A DNA stretch of 64,000 nucleotides from JAHZKN01 sp965250205 (GCA_965250205.1 CBDFNK010000020.1:1-64000); one strand, 5' to 3'; shown: positions 42,362-51,903, counted from the stretch's first letter. Notes: generated by a model not told the origin, from the letters alone. Numbers and translations are program-made.

Positions 42362-44155
42362 TTAGGGCTTGGTCAGGGACAAGCGTCCAAGAAGCGATTT
42401 TGACTTCTTTTTCTTGGTCCCGTTGGCTGAGTCAGCTTTGTCAGGGCTGGCGTCTTCATCCATCGCTGCGGCATCAATCGAGGTCTCGGCTTTGTTGCCG
42501 TCAATTTCCTCAATTTCTGGGTCGTTTTCCGCAGCGTTATCAGCAGTGGTTTCCGTAGCGCTGGCGCCACTTTGGACCTTGTCCGCCGCGACGATGTTCT
42601 CAACGGTCGCGTCATTGGCGCCATCCAGGGCCTCGATTGGGTCTGGCCCAGAGTCCATATTGTCTGCAACCAGAGATAATTCATCATCGCTGCTGTCAGC
42701 GTCTCGTCGTGCATCCAATTCATCGTCGTCGTCAAGGCCCGTGTTATCATCATTTGCGGCGGTGATGATGACACCATCGTCACACGCTGTCTCATCAGGC
42801 GTCTCGTCGCGTGTTTGTTCGACGTGCTCGTCTGCGCCACTGGCGTTTTGGGCACCTAAATCTCGATTACTGGCATCTCGATCGCTGGCATCTAGGTTGG
42901 TTGCACCGGTGTCGCGGGCCATGTCTTCAAATGCGACCACGTCGCCGGTTGTGTCGTCACCATCATCGAGATCGGCTTCGTCGCTGCTCTTGTGAGCGTC
43001 AAGCTTAGGCGCTGCCTCTGCTTCTTCGTCAACCTCGGTCCCATGCTTCGTCTCTGGCTGGGTCTCGACCTCGGTCACGTCTGACGATGAGGACTCTACG
43101 TGTTCTGAAATTTCGACGTCAACCCGGTCGTCGTCGCTGCGGGCGACAGCATCTTCAGATGCAGAAAACGCGACCAGATCTTCATCAATTTCGCTATCCG
43201 AGAGTGCCGAAACAGCGTCCGGTTCAGAATTTTCATCGCCAGAGTTGAGCGGTGTAGTGTCTGTCTGTGGTGCAGCTTTTGTTTGCGATACGTGGACCAG
43301 AGGCTGTGCAACGGGTAGGTTAATCACCGGCGGCAAAACGGAACCAGCGGTGCCGAGCTTTGCCCAAACCTCTGGCTCAGTGATTGTATCAGGTTGCGTC
43401 GCTGCCTCATCACGGATTTCATCGATTGTCGCTTCAAGAACGTGGTCACGCTCTGCTGCCACGTCTGATTGGGTGGCAACAACGGCGTCGTTGTCTTCAA
43501 AGCGATTGATCTGCGGCGCCATCGCCAGTTCGTCTTCATCCAGGAATAGATCGTAGTGGAGTTCCAAGGCATCCAGCAGGGCGGCGGCAAGATCCATGAG
43601 CGGGCCTGCTGCAATACGTTTTGCAATGAGAAAATCTTCACCAACCTGCAAGTCCTCACCAATGGCGGGCGCAGGCGCATCAAGATCAACAAGACCGCGT
43701 GACCTCAAGTAGGCTGTGACGGTATCGGCGGTGGCAAAGTCAATATCGGTGCTGTCACCACATTCTTCGACGGCATCCAGCAGAACAGCAGTGCCTGCAA
43801 CATAGAGTTTTGCCAGTTGGCGAAAGCGCTTGTCAGCGCGTGCCACGTCTTCAGCCCGTTCGCGTGATTTGAGAACGCGAATGATGATCGTGTTTTCAAG
43901 CTTGCGGATTTCTTCAACGTCATCACGCGTGGTGTGCTTCTCGTGAGAGATTTCAGATTGCTCTGCGCGCCGCGCGCTGTTCCAGGTAAGGCGTGCGTTG
44001 ACGATGTCTTCTGCCGCTGCCAACGCCGTATCCAGGTGATCGGCGAGCAAATAGACTTCTGGTGGTGCCGGCTTGGTGTTGCCGCCAGCGCGCGTTAGCG
44101 CCAGGGCCGGTAAGGTTGGGCGCTCGCTTCGTTCAGGATTGTACTTGTCGCTCAT
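42362..44155 (-). CDS. Large acidic protein of unknown function
   Basis: A 597-residue protein without a recognised domain. Residues 1-230 are mixed helix-forming sequence that may be a real fold (LADHLDTALAAAEDIVNARLTW, KLENTIIIRVLKSRERAEDVARADKRFRQLAKLYVAG, AAALLDALELHYDLFLDEDEL). Residues 240-570 are low-complexity and dominated by Asp, Glu, Ser, Thr and Ala. It ends in a basic GTKKKKSKSLLGRLSLTKP. No signal peptide is visible. The acidic region explains the long open frames on the opposite strand. Its neighbour RlpA-like gene is convergent 52 bases away. Confidence 0.75.
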   Translation of the reverse strand: MSDKYNPERSERPTLPALALTRAGGNTKPAPPEVYLLADHLDTALAAAEDIVNARLTWNSARRAEQSEISHEKHTTRDDVEEIRKLENTIIIRVLKSRERAEDVARADKRFRQLAKLYVAGTAVLLDAVEECGDSTDIDFATADTVTAYLRSRGLVDLDAPAPAIGEDLQVGEDFLIAKRIAAGPLMDLAAALLDALELHYDLFLDEDELAMAPQINRFEDNDAVVATQSDVAAERDHVLEATIDEIRDEAATQPDTITEPEVWAKLGTAGSVLPPVINLPVAQPLVHVSQTKAAPQTDTTPLNSGDENSEPDAVSALSDSEIDEDLVAFSASEDAVARSDDDRVDVEISEHVESSSSDVTEVETQPETKHGTEVDEEAEAAPKLDAHKSSDEADLDDGDDTTGDVVAFEDMARDTGATNLDASDRDASNRDLGAQNASGADEHVEQTRDETPDETACDDGVIITAANDDNTGLDDDDELDARRDADSSDDELSLVADNMDSGPDPIEALDGANDATVENIVAADKVQSGASATETTADNAAENDPEIEEIDGNKAETSIDAAAMDEDASPDKADSANGTKKKKSKSLLGRLSLTKP

Positions 44156-44280
44156 ATTTAACGGCTCTCAGAACACAGTCACTCGGGGCCCGCTTTCAGA
44201 GCCCATTTGAGACAGACTGTTCAGCGATTCGGGTGCTGGTTCACAGGCCTCAAAGCGGTTTTCCAGGTTATCCCAGGCCC

Positions 44281-44312
44281 GGAAAAAGGGGGTCTTGAGC
44301 CCCTTTTTCTAG
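44281..44312 (-). terminator. Terminator hairpin after nrdJ
   Basis: AGAAAAAGGGG and CCCCCTTTTTC (minus-strand reading) form a stem with a 7-base loop and a U-rich 3' side, 12 bases after the nrdJ stop. It separates nrdJ from the acidic-protein gene. Confidence 0.7.
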
Positions 44313-44322
44313 TGTCTGTGAC

Positions 44323-47300
44323 CTAACTGCACCCACTGGTGGAGCCGCAGGTGTCGCACTTCAGGCAGGTGCCGTTACGGACCATGGTGAAGTTTTGACA
44401 TTCAGAACACGCCACGCCTTCATAGCCACGCAAGCGGGCTTCGGCGACGCGATTTGCGGAGGTGCGCTCCGTTCGGTTTGTCTCGGCTTCGGTTGCTGCA
44501 ACCTCAAGATCAGGTTTGAGAGCGGTCGCACCATCTGTGAGGAAGGTGCTTGCGTCGCCTGCATCACCGCTGCGCATTTCTGTGGCAACAGAATTGAGCG
44601 CGGTTGTCTGGGCGTCGGCTTGGGCTTGAAGATTTTCCTGTACCGCAACATCTGCGCTGCGAGCAAACTGCAAGACACCGACATCAGCACCACGCATGTA
44701 GCCTGATGAGACGAGGCGCGAGGCTGCAATTTCTTGTGAGGCAGGTCCTGCATCGGTGGCTTGTTCTGAAGACCCAAGCCCGGTGCCAGCAACGATTTCA
44801 CTTGGATCGACGTGGGCCAGATCATTGCGCCCGATGTAGGACACGGCCAATTCCCGGAAGATGTAATCCAAAATCGATGTGGCGTTCTTGATGGTGTCGT
44901 TGCCTTGCACAAGGCCCGCCGGTTCGAAGCGGGTGAAGGTGAACGCTTCCACGTATTCATCCAGTGGCACGCCGTATTGCAGGCCTAATGAAATGGCGAT
45001 AGCGAAGTTGTTCATCAACGAGCGGAAGGCAGCGCCTTCTTTGTGCATGTCGATGAAGATTTCGCCAAGACGTCCATCTTCATATTCACCGGTATGCAGA
45101 TAGACTTTGTGGCCACCAACCGAGGCTTTTTGGATATAGCTTTTGCGCCTGTTGGGCAGTTTTTCGCGGCTTTGGGCCCGTTCAACCTCAACAATGCGCT
45201 CAACGATGCGTTCGGTGAGGACGCTCGTGCGGGCTGCCATGGGCTGGTCCGCGTGCAAGGCTTCGGCGGTTTCTTCTTGGACATCTTCATCTTCACCCAG
45301 CACCTGCGCATTGAGGGGCTGAGAGAGTTTTGACCCATCGCGATAAAGCGCATTGGCTTTGAGAGCCAGCCGCCACGACAGTTGATAGCTGGCTTTGCAA
45401 TCTTCAACCGTCGCATCGTTTGGCATGTTGATGGTTTTTGAAATCGCGCCTGAGATAAACGGTTGCGCGGCGGCCATCATATAGATGTGGCTCTCAACGG
45501 ACAGATAGCGTTTGCCCTTGCGACCGCAGGGGTTGGCGCAATCAAAGATTGGCAAATGCTCGTCCTTGAGGTGTGGCGCCCCTTCAAGCGTCATTGCACC
45601 GCAAACATGTTCGTTTGCTGCTTCGATGTCGTCTTTGCTAAAGCCGACGTGAGACAAGATATCAAAGGTTGGGTCGTCGAGTTTTTCTTTTTCGACGTTG
45701 AGTGTCTCGGTCAGGAAGGCATCACCGAGTGTCCAGCGGTTGAACACAAACTTGATGTCAAAAGCGGTTTCTAGGCCTGATTCAACACTTGCGATGGCCT
45801 CATCCGTGAAGCCCTTGGCTTTTAACGTGGTGTGGTTGATGGCCGGTGCTTGTGCCAGCGAGCCATGGCCGACTGCATAGGCTTCGATTTCAGCGATTTG
45901 CATTTCGCTATAGCCTATCCCGCGCAAGGCCTGGGGTGCGGCACGGTTGATGATCTTAAAGTAACCGCCGCCTGCAAGTTTTTTGAACTTTACAAGAGCG
46001 AAGTCGGGCTCAATGCCTGTGGTGTCGCAATCCATCACCAGGCCAATGGTGCCGGTTGGTGCGACGACGGTGGCTTGCGCATTGCGATAACCGTACTTTT
46101 CACCGAGATCTACGGCTTTGTCCCAGGCGCGCATGGCGGCTTCAACAAGGAACCGGTCCGGGCAGTTGGCGTGATCAAGTGGAACAGGCGTTGTTGCAAT
46201 CTGCTCATAGCCTTCTGGATCACCATAAGACGCGCGGCGATGGTTGCGCATCACGCGCAGCATGTCGTCAGTGTTGTTGTCGTAGCCTGGGAACGCGCCA
46301 AGCTCGCCAGCCATTTCCGCAGAGGTTGCGTAGCTGGTGCCGGTCATGATGGCAGAGATGGCACCGCAAATGGCACGGCCTTCATCAGAGTCATAGGCAA
46401 TGCCGTTCGCCATCAGCAGTCCGCCGATGTTGGCAAAACCAAGACCAAGTGTGCGGTAGCGATAGGAGAGTTCTGCAATCTGACGAGATGGGAACTGCGC
46501 CATTAACACTGAGATTTCCAGTGTGATGGTCCAAAGCCGACAGGCATGTTCAAAGCTTTCAATGTCAAACGAGCGATCAGTGAGTAGGAACTGCATCAAG
46601 TTGAGAGATGCAAGATTGCATGCCGTATCGTCGAGGAACATATATTCCGAACATGGGTTCGAGGCGCGGATTGGTCCTGATTGTGGGCAGGTATGCCAAT
46701 CGTTGATGGTGGTATGGAACTGAATGCCGGGATCAGCAGATGCCCAGGCGGCATGGCCGATCTGTTCCCATAGGTGGCGCGCATTGATGGTCTTGGTGGC
46801 TTTGCCGGTTTTGCGAGACGTAAGTTCCCAATTGTCATCATTTTCGACGGCTTCTAAAAACTCGTCTGTAACCCGCACGGAGTTATTCGAATTTTGGCCT
46901 GAAACCGTCAGATAAGCTTCTGAATCCCAGTCCGTGTCGTAGGTCTTAAAATCAATGTCGGTGTAGCCCTGCTTGGCAAACTGAATGACGCGCAGGATGT
47001 AGTTTTGTGGCACCTGATCGCGGCGCGCTTCTTTAATTGCGCGTTTGAGTGCTGGGTTTTTGGTTGCATCAAAGCAATCACCACCATCTGCTTCACAATT
47101 GACGCAAGCTTTGATGACGGCCTTCAGTCGCTTCTGGCAAATCTTGGAACCAGCAACCAGGGCTGCAACCTTCTGCTCTTCTTTCACTTTCCAGTTGATG
47201 TAATCTTCAATGTCAGGATGGTCGACATCAACAACCACCATCTTGGCGGCGCGTCTGGTGGTGCCGCCAGACTTAATGGCACCTGCTGCACGATCACCGA

Positions 47301-48078
47301 TTTTGAGGAAGCTCATCAGGCCAGAAGAGCGCCCGCCACCTGACAGGTTTTCATTGGCCCCGCGCAGACTTGAAAAGTTGGAGCCGGTGCCAGACCCATA
47401 CTTAAACAGACGGGCTTCACGCACCCACAAATCCATAATGCCGTTTTCGTTGACGAGATCGTCTTCGACAGACTGAATGAAACAGGCATGTGGTTGGGGA
47501 TGCTCATAAGCTGAGGCCGAGCGGGTCAACTGACCGGTTTCATGATCAACGTAGAAGTGCCCCTGGCCTGGGCCATCAATGCCATAGGCCCAATGCAAAC
47601 CGGTGTTGAACCATTGCGGGCTGTTCGGAGCCGCCATTTGCATGGCTAGCATGTAGCGCATTTCATCAAAGTAGGCCTGGGCATCTTCTTCTGTTGTGAA
47701 GTAGTCGCCTTTCCAGCCCCAATAAGACCACGTGCCAGCGAGACGATCAAAAACCTGGCGTGCATCTTGTTCGCCAGTTGTTTGCTCGTTTTCAGGCAAC
47801 TCACGCTGGAGCGACTTGTCGGCCACCGAGCGCCACAGCCAGGATGGCACTTGCGTTTCTTCACTCTTCTTAAGGTGACGGGGAACACCGGCTTTGCGGA
47901 AATATTTTTGCGCTAGAATGTCAGCTGCAACCTGAGACCAATGTTCCGGCACGGCAAAGTTTTCAAGTTGGAATACGATAGAGCCATCTGGATTTTTGAT
48001 TTCCGACGTGGCTTGGCGAAAGGCGATGGATTCGTAAGGTGAGTGGCCAGCTTGAGTGAAGCGCCGTGTGATTTTCAT
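44323..48078 (-). CDS. nrdJ: Adenosylcobalamin-dependent (class II) ribonucleoside-diphosphate reductase
   Basis: Makes deoxyribonucleotides with a cobalamin-generated radical, independent of oxygen. The 1,251-residue length is that of the large alphaproteobacterial NrdJ. The reductase core includes SNPCSEYMFLDDTACNLASLNL (active-site Cys and Asn/Glu region), NIGGLLMANGIAYDSDEGRAI, VAPTGTIGLVMDCDTTGIEPDF, and a C-terminal zinc-ribbon CSECQNFTMVRNGTC...CDTCGS with the redox-shuttle cysteines. I use ATG 48078 (MKITRRFTQAGHSPYESIAFR) with GGGGA upstream; the frame extends to 48186 without family support. It is flanked by a terminator and preceded by candidate NrdR sites. It needs cobalamin, so cobA could serve this enzyme as well. 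Confidence 0.96.
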   Translation of the reverse strand: MKITRRFTQAGHSPYESIAFRQATSEIKNPDGSIVFQLENFAVPEHWSQVAADILAQKYFRKAGVPRHLKKSEETQVPSWLWRSVADKSLQRELPENEQTTGEQDARQVFDRLAGTWSYWGWKGDYFTTEEDAQAYFDEMRYMLAMQMAAPNSPQWFNTGLHWAYGIDGPGQGHFYVDHETGQLTRSASAYEHPQPHACFIQSVEDDLVNENGIMDLWVREARLFKYGSGTGSNFSSLRGANENLSGGGRSSGLMSFLKIGDRAAGAIKSGGTTRRAAKMVVVDVDHPDIEDYINWKVKEEQKVAALVAGSKICQKRLKAVIKACVNCEADGGDCFDATKNPALKRAIKEARRDQVPQNYILRVIQFAKQGYTDIDFKTYDTDWDSEAYLTVSGQNSNNSVRVTDEFLEAVENDDNWELTSRKTGKATKTINARHLWEQIGHAAWASADPGIQFHTTINDWHTCPQSGPIRASNPCSEYMFLDDTACNLASLNLMQFLLTDRSFDIESFEHACRLWTITLEISVLMAQFPSRQIAELSYRYRTLGLGFANIGGLLMANGIAYDSDEGRAICGAISAIMTGTSYATSAEMAGELGAFPGYDNNTDDMLRVMRNHRRASYGDPEGYEQIATTPVPLDHANCPDRFLVEAAMRAWDKAVDLGEKYGYRNAQATVVAPTGTIGLVMDCDTTGIEPDFALVKFKKLAGGGYFKIINRAAPQALRGIGYSEMQIAEIEAYAVGHGSLAQAPAINHTTLKAKGFTDEAIASVESGLETAFDIKFVFNRWTLGDAFLTETLNVEKEKLDDPTFDILSHVGFSKDDIEAANEHVCGAMTLEGAPHLKDEHLPIFDCANPCGRKGKRYLSVESHIYMMAAAQPFISGAISKTINMPNDATVEDCKASYQLSWRLALKANALYRDGSKLSQPLNAQVLGEDEDVQEETAEALHADQPMAARTSVLTERIVERIVEVERAQSREKLPNRRKSYIQKASVGGHKVYLHTGEYEDGRLGEIFIDMHKEGAAFRSLMNNFAIAISLGLQYGVPLDEYVEAFTFTRFEPAGLVQGNDTIKNATSILDYIFRELAVSYIGRNDLAHVDPSEIVAGTGLGSSEQATDAGPASQEIAASRLVSSGYMRGADVGVLQFARSADVAVQENLQAQADAQTTALNSVATEMRSGDAGDASTFLTDGATALKPDLEVAATEAETNRTERTSANRVAEARLRGYEGVACSECQNFTMVRNGTCLKCDTCGSTSGCS

Positions 48079-48186
48079 TCTTTTAGTGTCCCCGGTCGTT
48101 CCCGTGATGGCACCCGCAAGGGCTGAAGCCTTAAGCGGGCCATCAAAGTTTCTGTCTTGCACCAGGCGGGCAACGCCGCTCGGCAC

Positions 48187-48732
48187 GATTTTTTTTGCTG
48201 AAACGCTACTGAATTTTGCCGAAGCGCCCTCTGGTCGCGACCTGATCAGCGCCCCCCGGCACCTAAATCAGACCAAAACCACGCACCGACCCCGTATCCA
48301 GCTGGAAAGCCAGATCGGTCCTATGAACGCATGTGTGATAGTTACGCCGCACACCCGCAAAGCGACCGTGCTATTCGATTTTCAAGGTAGGCCGATTCGA
48401 ACGAGAAATCACTACATATAGGGGTGGCAGAGGCAACCAACATCAACATGTAGGGGTGTGTGCAACCTGTGGACCAACATGTCGCAAGCCCCTGAGGGTA
48501 TTGATTTTCCAGCCTGTGTGGATGTTTTCAACATCTGTGGGTCGCCGATTTTGGTGCCAGAGCTGCCCAATTTTTTTGACCCTAATCCGATTCCGGTGCC
48601 CAGAGTGTTGCAAAATCACATCGCGTCGCCGCGTGGCTGGACAGAGGATCGATCGTTGAGATAAGCCAAGGACAGCAGCGTACTGATTTGGTGCCTGAAA
48701 ACGGCGTTACGAAGCCTAAGGAATAAGCCCTA
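48187..48732. other. Intergenic region between nrdJ and the NDUFA12 gene
   Basis: About 550 bases. It holds two candidate NrdR boxes and the divergent promoters. Overlapping small frames at 48456-48664 read through in two phases and have no domain, so I do not call a gene. No cobalamin riboswitch fold was recognised. Confidence 0.45.
48410..48456. promoter_or_regulatory. Two candidate NrdR boxes upstream of nrdJ
   Basis: CTACATATAGGGG (48412-48424) and CAACATGTAGGGG (48444-48456) are two related A+T-cored sites exactly 32 bp apart, three helical turns, the spacing typical of paired NrdR boxes ahead of ribonucleotide reductase genes. They lie about 335-370 bases before the nrdJ start. The match to the NrdR consensus is partial. 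Confidence 0.4.
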
Positions 48733-49131
48733 ATGAGCATCATTTCCGAATTGTTCAGCTGGTGGGGTGGGAACACCTGGTCCAACCGCATCTATACCTC
48801 ACTACGTGGACACAAGGTCGGTGAAGACGACCAAGGCAATTGTTATTATGTTCAGTCGAAGGGCGTTGGGCCTTTAGGCGGGCCGCGGCGCTGGGTGATT
48901 TATCGCGATCTGGCGGAGGCCTCCCGCGTGCCACCCGAGTGGCATGGCTGGCTGCATTACACCACCGATACGCCACCGACTGATGAGACCTATACCGCCA
49001 AGCCCTGGCAAAAGCCGCATCAGCCGAACAGAACAGGCTCACGTGATGCATGGCGCCCGCAAGGGTCCATTTTAACACCGCAATCCCGCCCTAAAGCGAC
49101 GGGAGACTATACGCCCTGGTCGCCGAAATAA
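48733..49131 (+). CDS. NADH:ubiquinone oxidoreductase NDUFA12-type subunit
   Basis: A 132-residue accessory subunit of respiratory complex I, shared by alphaproteobacteria and mitochondria. The family blocks are ELFSWWGGNTWSNRIYTSLRGHKVGEDDQGNCYY, RRWVIYRDLAEASRVPPEWHGWLHYTTD and the KPWQKPHQPN element. AAGGAATAAG before ATG 48733 supports the start. The DUF2155 gene follows, as in many Rhizobiales and Rhodobacterales. Confidence 0.94.
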   Translation: MSIISELFSWWGGNTWSNRIYTSLRGHKVGEDDQGNCYYVQSKGVGPLGGPRRWVIYRDLAEASRVPPEWHGWLHYTTDTPPTDETYTAKPWQKPHQPNRTGSRDAWRPQGSILTPQSRPKATGDYTPWSPK

Positions 49132-49309
49132 GATTGGGGATGTCTCTGGTTGATATGCGGAGCGGTGCTTGTTTGCTGGCATTGTATTGAATGGTAGGCA
49201 AAGGTGTTGTGCGCGCTCAGTCATGTTAATCAAGGTGCTTCATGTTACGTGATGTGAGTGAGGCGGGCTGAGGCCAGTGGTGTTCCATCTCTAAATCCGG
49301 GGACTGAAA

Positions 49310-49816
49310 TTGAAGATCAAGACGCACCGCGCAAGCAAACGCATCCTCCCTGGTTGCTTAGCCGCCGCTTCAGTTGTGTTGGGACCGTCTGTTGCAAGCG
49401 CACAAAGCCAGCGCATTGAAAATGCCGTTGCCGTTTTCTCAGCCCTCGACAAGGTCACCGCAACAATTGAAAAACTTGAAGTTCCAATTGGCGAAACGAC
49501 GACCTTTGCCGCGCTCAAAGTGACACCACGCGTATGCTTGACAAGTCCGGCAACAGAACAGCCTAAAACGACAACCTTTGTTCAAGTTGACGAGACACAA
49601 CTTGATGGTTCAGAAACGCGCGTTTTTTCCGGCTGGATGTTTGCACAAAGTCCAGGTCTTAACGCGGTTGAACATCCCGTGTTTGATGTCTGGTTGACAG
49701 GCTGCAAGGGCCCGGCTGGTCGAGACGTTGGAAGCCAAGTGAATGCTGGAGAAGTCGCCGGTGAAACCGCACCTGCCAGCGCACCACGTCAGCGTCGACG
49801 CCGCATCAGGCGGTAA
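49310..49816 (+). CDS. DUF2155 family exported protein
   Basis: A 168-residue protein with a signal peptide (LAAASVVLGPSVASAQ) and a DUF2155 domain: AVFSALDKVTATIEKLEVPIGE, VTPRVCLTSPATEQPKTTTFVQVDE and FSGWMFAQSPGLNAVEHPVFDVWLTGC, including the two conserved cysteines. Function is unknown; relatives are often near complex I or lipid A genes. The start is TTG 49310 preceded by GGGGA. It ends in an Arg-rich tail (RQRRRRIRR). Confidence 0.9.
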   Translation: MKIKTHRASKRILPGCLAAASVVLGPSVASAQSQRIENAVAVFSALDKVTATIEKLEVPIGETTTFAALKVTPRVCLTSPATEQPKTTTFVQVDETQLDGSETRVFSGWMFAQSPGLNAVEHPVFDVWLTGCKGPAGRDVGSQVNAGEVAGETAPASAPRQRRRRIRR

Positions 49817-49867
49817 CAGGTGTGAGACCGCGTTTAATCACATGCCGTTATTGCAGCGGTTATTATA

Positions 49868-51064
49868 ATGCCGCCTAAACTGTCAAACAATCAAACCACA
49901 CACGATGTTATCATCTTAGGGGCTGGTGGCGCTGGCTTAATGTGCGCGGGCGTTGCAGGGCGGCGCGGCAAACGTGTTGTGCTGTTGGATCACGCTGATA
50001 AGCCTGGCAAGAAAATCCTCATCTCGGGTGGTGGGCGCTGCAATTTCACAAATTTGGATGTGCGCCCAACGTGTTACCTTTCGGAAAACCCGCACTTCGC
50101 CAAGTCAGCTTTGGCGCGCTATACGGCGCAGGATTTTATTGCACTGGTCGATGCCCATGGCGTCGCCTGGCATGAAAAGACATTAGGCCAATTGTTCTGT
50201 GATGGTTCGGCCAAACAAATCGTCGATCTGTTACAAGCGGAATGTGCCAAAGGCCAAGTTGATCTGCGTCTCAACGCAGCGATCTCCAATATCAGCCACG
50301 CCAATGGCGTGTTCAGAGTTGCAAGCGAGCAAGGCGAGGTGACAGCACCAGCGTTGGTGCTCGCAACCGGCGGGCCTTCGATCCCTAAAATGGGTGCCAC
50401 GGGCTTTGCCTATGATGTTGCCAGGCAATTTGGTTTGGAGATTGCCCCGCCCTGCCCCGCTTTGGTCCCGCTGACACTGGGTGGTGATGAGGCGCATTTT
50501 AAAGAGCTTTCTGGCGTCGCCTTCGATGCCATCGCGACCGTGGACAAGATGTCATTTCGTGAGGCGGCGTTGTTCACGCATAAGGGCTTGTCGGGCCCGG
50601 CAATTTTACAGATTTCATCGTATTGGCGACCAGGCGAACCCATCACGCTCAATATGGCACCTGGGCCAGCGGACAATTTTCTCATCGCCGTCAAACGGGC
50701 GTATCCAAAATCAAAACTGCAGACGGCTCTTTCGCAGGTGGTTCCGAACCGGCTTGCAGGCGTTCTGGCAGGCGAGATTGGTGATATGGACGAGTTAGGG
50801 ACCATGTCGGACCAACGGCTTGCGCAGGTATCAACCAAGCTTAAAAACTGGACGTTTTGTCCAACTGGCAGTGAAGGTTATGCAAAAGCGGAAGTGACCG
50901 CAGGCGGTATCGCGACAGCAGGACTATCAAGCAAGACAATGGAAGCCAAGCAGGTGCCAGGGCTCTATTGCATTGGCGAAGCGGTCGACGTGACGGGCTG
51001 GCTTGGCGGCTATAACTTCCAATGGGCCTGGGCCAGCGGCGTTGTGGCAGGGGAGGCTGTTTGA
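49868..51064 (+). CDS. BaiN/HI0933-like FAD-dependent oxidoreductase
   Basis: A 398-residue flavoprotein. The N-terminal FAD-binding motif is VIILGAGGAGLMCAGVAGRRG (near residue 15), followed by the family-specific LLDHADKPGKKILISGGGRCNFTNL and ALVLATGGPSIPKMGATGFAYDVAR. The C-terminal block GGYNFQWAWASGVVAGEAV closes the FAD site. Substrates of this family (YhiN, BaiN) are unclear, with a proposed role as a reductase in steroid or other metabolism. It follows the DUF2155 gene by 51 bases but probably has its own role. Confidence 0.9.
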   Translation: MPPKLSNNQTTHDVIILGAGGAGLMCAGVAGRRGKRVVLLDHADKPGKKILISGGGRCNFTNLDVRPTCYLSENPHFAKSALARYTAQDFIALVDAHGVAWHEKTLGQLFCDGSAKQIVDLLQAECAKGQVDLRLNAAISNISHANGVFRVASEQGEVTAPALVLATGGPSIPKMGATGFAYDVARQFGLEIAPPCPALVPLTLGGDEAHFKELSGVAFDAIATVDKMSFREAALFTHKGLSGPAILQISSYWRPGEPITLNMAPGPADNFLIAVKRAYPKSKLQTALSQVVPNRLAGVLAGEIGDMDELGTMSDQRLAQVSTKLKNWTFCPTGSEGYAKAEVTAGGIATAGLSSKTMEAKQVPGLYCIGEAVDVTGWLGGYNFQWAWASGVVAGEAV

Positions 51065-51117
51065 GGGCAACGTGCGCACCTCTCCCGGGCGGAGAGGCGC
51101 GATACGTGCCGGGCCAC

Positions 51118-51447
51118 TTAGAAATATTCGCGGGTGACCTCAAAGCCAATATTGAACAGCATTGTCCCAGCAAAGGCGCTCATTGTGCCGGCCGTGTAAG
51201 CAATATGTCCGTTAAGGCGGTAGGCACCATAATGGCTAGCCTGTTTGGGTGTGATGTGGGCAAAGGACAGGGCGACACACATGCCAACCAGCGCAGCAAG
51301 CCCTGCAACTGTGCGATGTAAGCGGATCGCAAGTTTGTTGCTCTGGCCAAAATAGTCCTCAGCGGTGTCCTGAAAATACGCAAGCTCTGCCGTCAAGACT
51401 GAATAGGTCCATATAACGATAAATGATAAAATGCCGAGCAGACCCAT
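51118..51447 (-). CDS. Small integral membrane protein, hypothetical
   Basis: A 109-residue protein from ATG 51447, preceded by GGAGGTG, with three hydrophobic segments (GILSFIVIWTYSVLTAELAYF, VAGLAALVGMCVALSFAHIT, AGTMSAFAGTMLFNIGFEV). The pattern resembles small DUF-type respiratory-chain accessory proteins, but I cannot name a family. It is divergent from a second small membrane-protein gene at 51693. Confidence 0.6.
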   Translation of the reverse strand: MGLLGILSFIVIWTYSVLTAELAYFQDTAEDYFGQSNKLAIRLHRTVAGLAALVGMCVALSFAHITPKQASHYGAYRLNGHIAYTAGTMSAFAGTMLFNIGFEVTREYF

Positions 51448-51581
51448 TTCACAACACCTCCTATTGGAATAAATGGGATAGCTGTGCCGGTCTTTAAGGG
51501 GGGATCGCAACGGAGTTGGTGGCTATGATTAATGGGTGTTTTAAGCGTGCAAAAATGCATAGCCCTTGAAAACACCTCCCC

Positions 51582-51599
51582 CTGTTCCCCTAGGAACAG
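51582..51599. promoter_or_regulatory. Palindrome between two divergent small membrane-protein genes
   Basis: CTGTTCC-CCTA-GGAACAG is a perfect inverted repeat with 7-base arms between the divergent small genes. It may be a shared operator or a short hairpin. It does not match the direct-repeat LexA site of alphaproteobacteria. Confidence 0.35.
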
Positions 51600-51692
51600 A
51601 CTGTATCGGGGGCAACAGGGCATTGTTTCATCAGATGAAACAGGTGGCGCCGTGCGTGCACCGTGCACCGCTATTTGATGGAGGAATTTGCT

Positions 51693-51903
51693 ATGAACCA
51701 GTCTCGTTTTTTTTGCATTCGATGCCACGTTTACCGTGACCTACATCGCCATTTCGGCAGGTCTGGCAATTTTGGCAGCGACGTTATTGTCGTTTCACAT
51801 GCTGAACGTGACATTCACAACGCTGCATTGGTCCGCCAGCGGGCATAAATGTGGCGGGTGCTTTGGCACTTCCGTTCGCTACCAAAGCTTTATCGTAAGG
51901 TGA
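51693..51903 (+). pseudogene. Small single-pass membrane protein, frameshifted at T8
   Basis: Behind GGAGG, ATG 51693 starts MNQSRFF; the T8 run at 51707-51714 then puts the ribosome into a frame of non-protein character. Removing one T gives AFDATFTVTYIAISAGLAIL and AATLLSFHMLNVTFTT, a good transmembrane segment, and a cytoplasmic or periplasmic tail with CGGC, ending at 51903. The restored protein is about 69 residues, family unknown. Homopolymer error in the sequence is as likely as real inactivation. Confidence 0.45.

Noticed and set aside
42369..42995. Plus-strand gene inside the acidic-protein locus
   Set aside because: The Ser/Ala-rich frame is the complement of the Asp/Glu-rich coding sequence and has no features of its own.
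48187..48410. Cobalamin riboswitch ahead of nrdJ
   Set aside because: I could not find the conserved B12-box or a consistent fold; B12-dependent reductases are usually not controlled this way.
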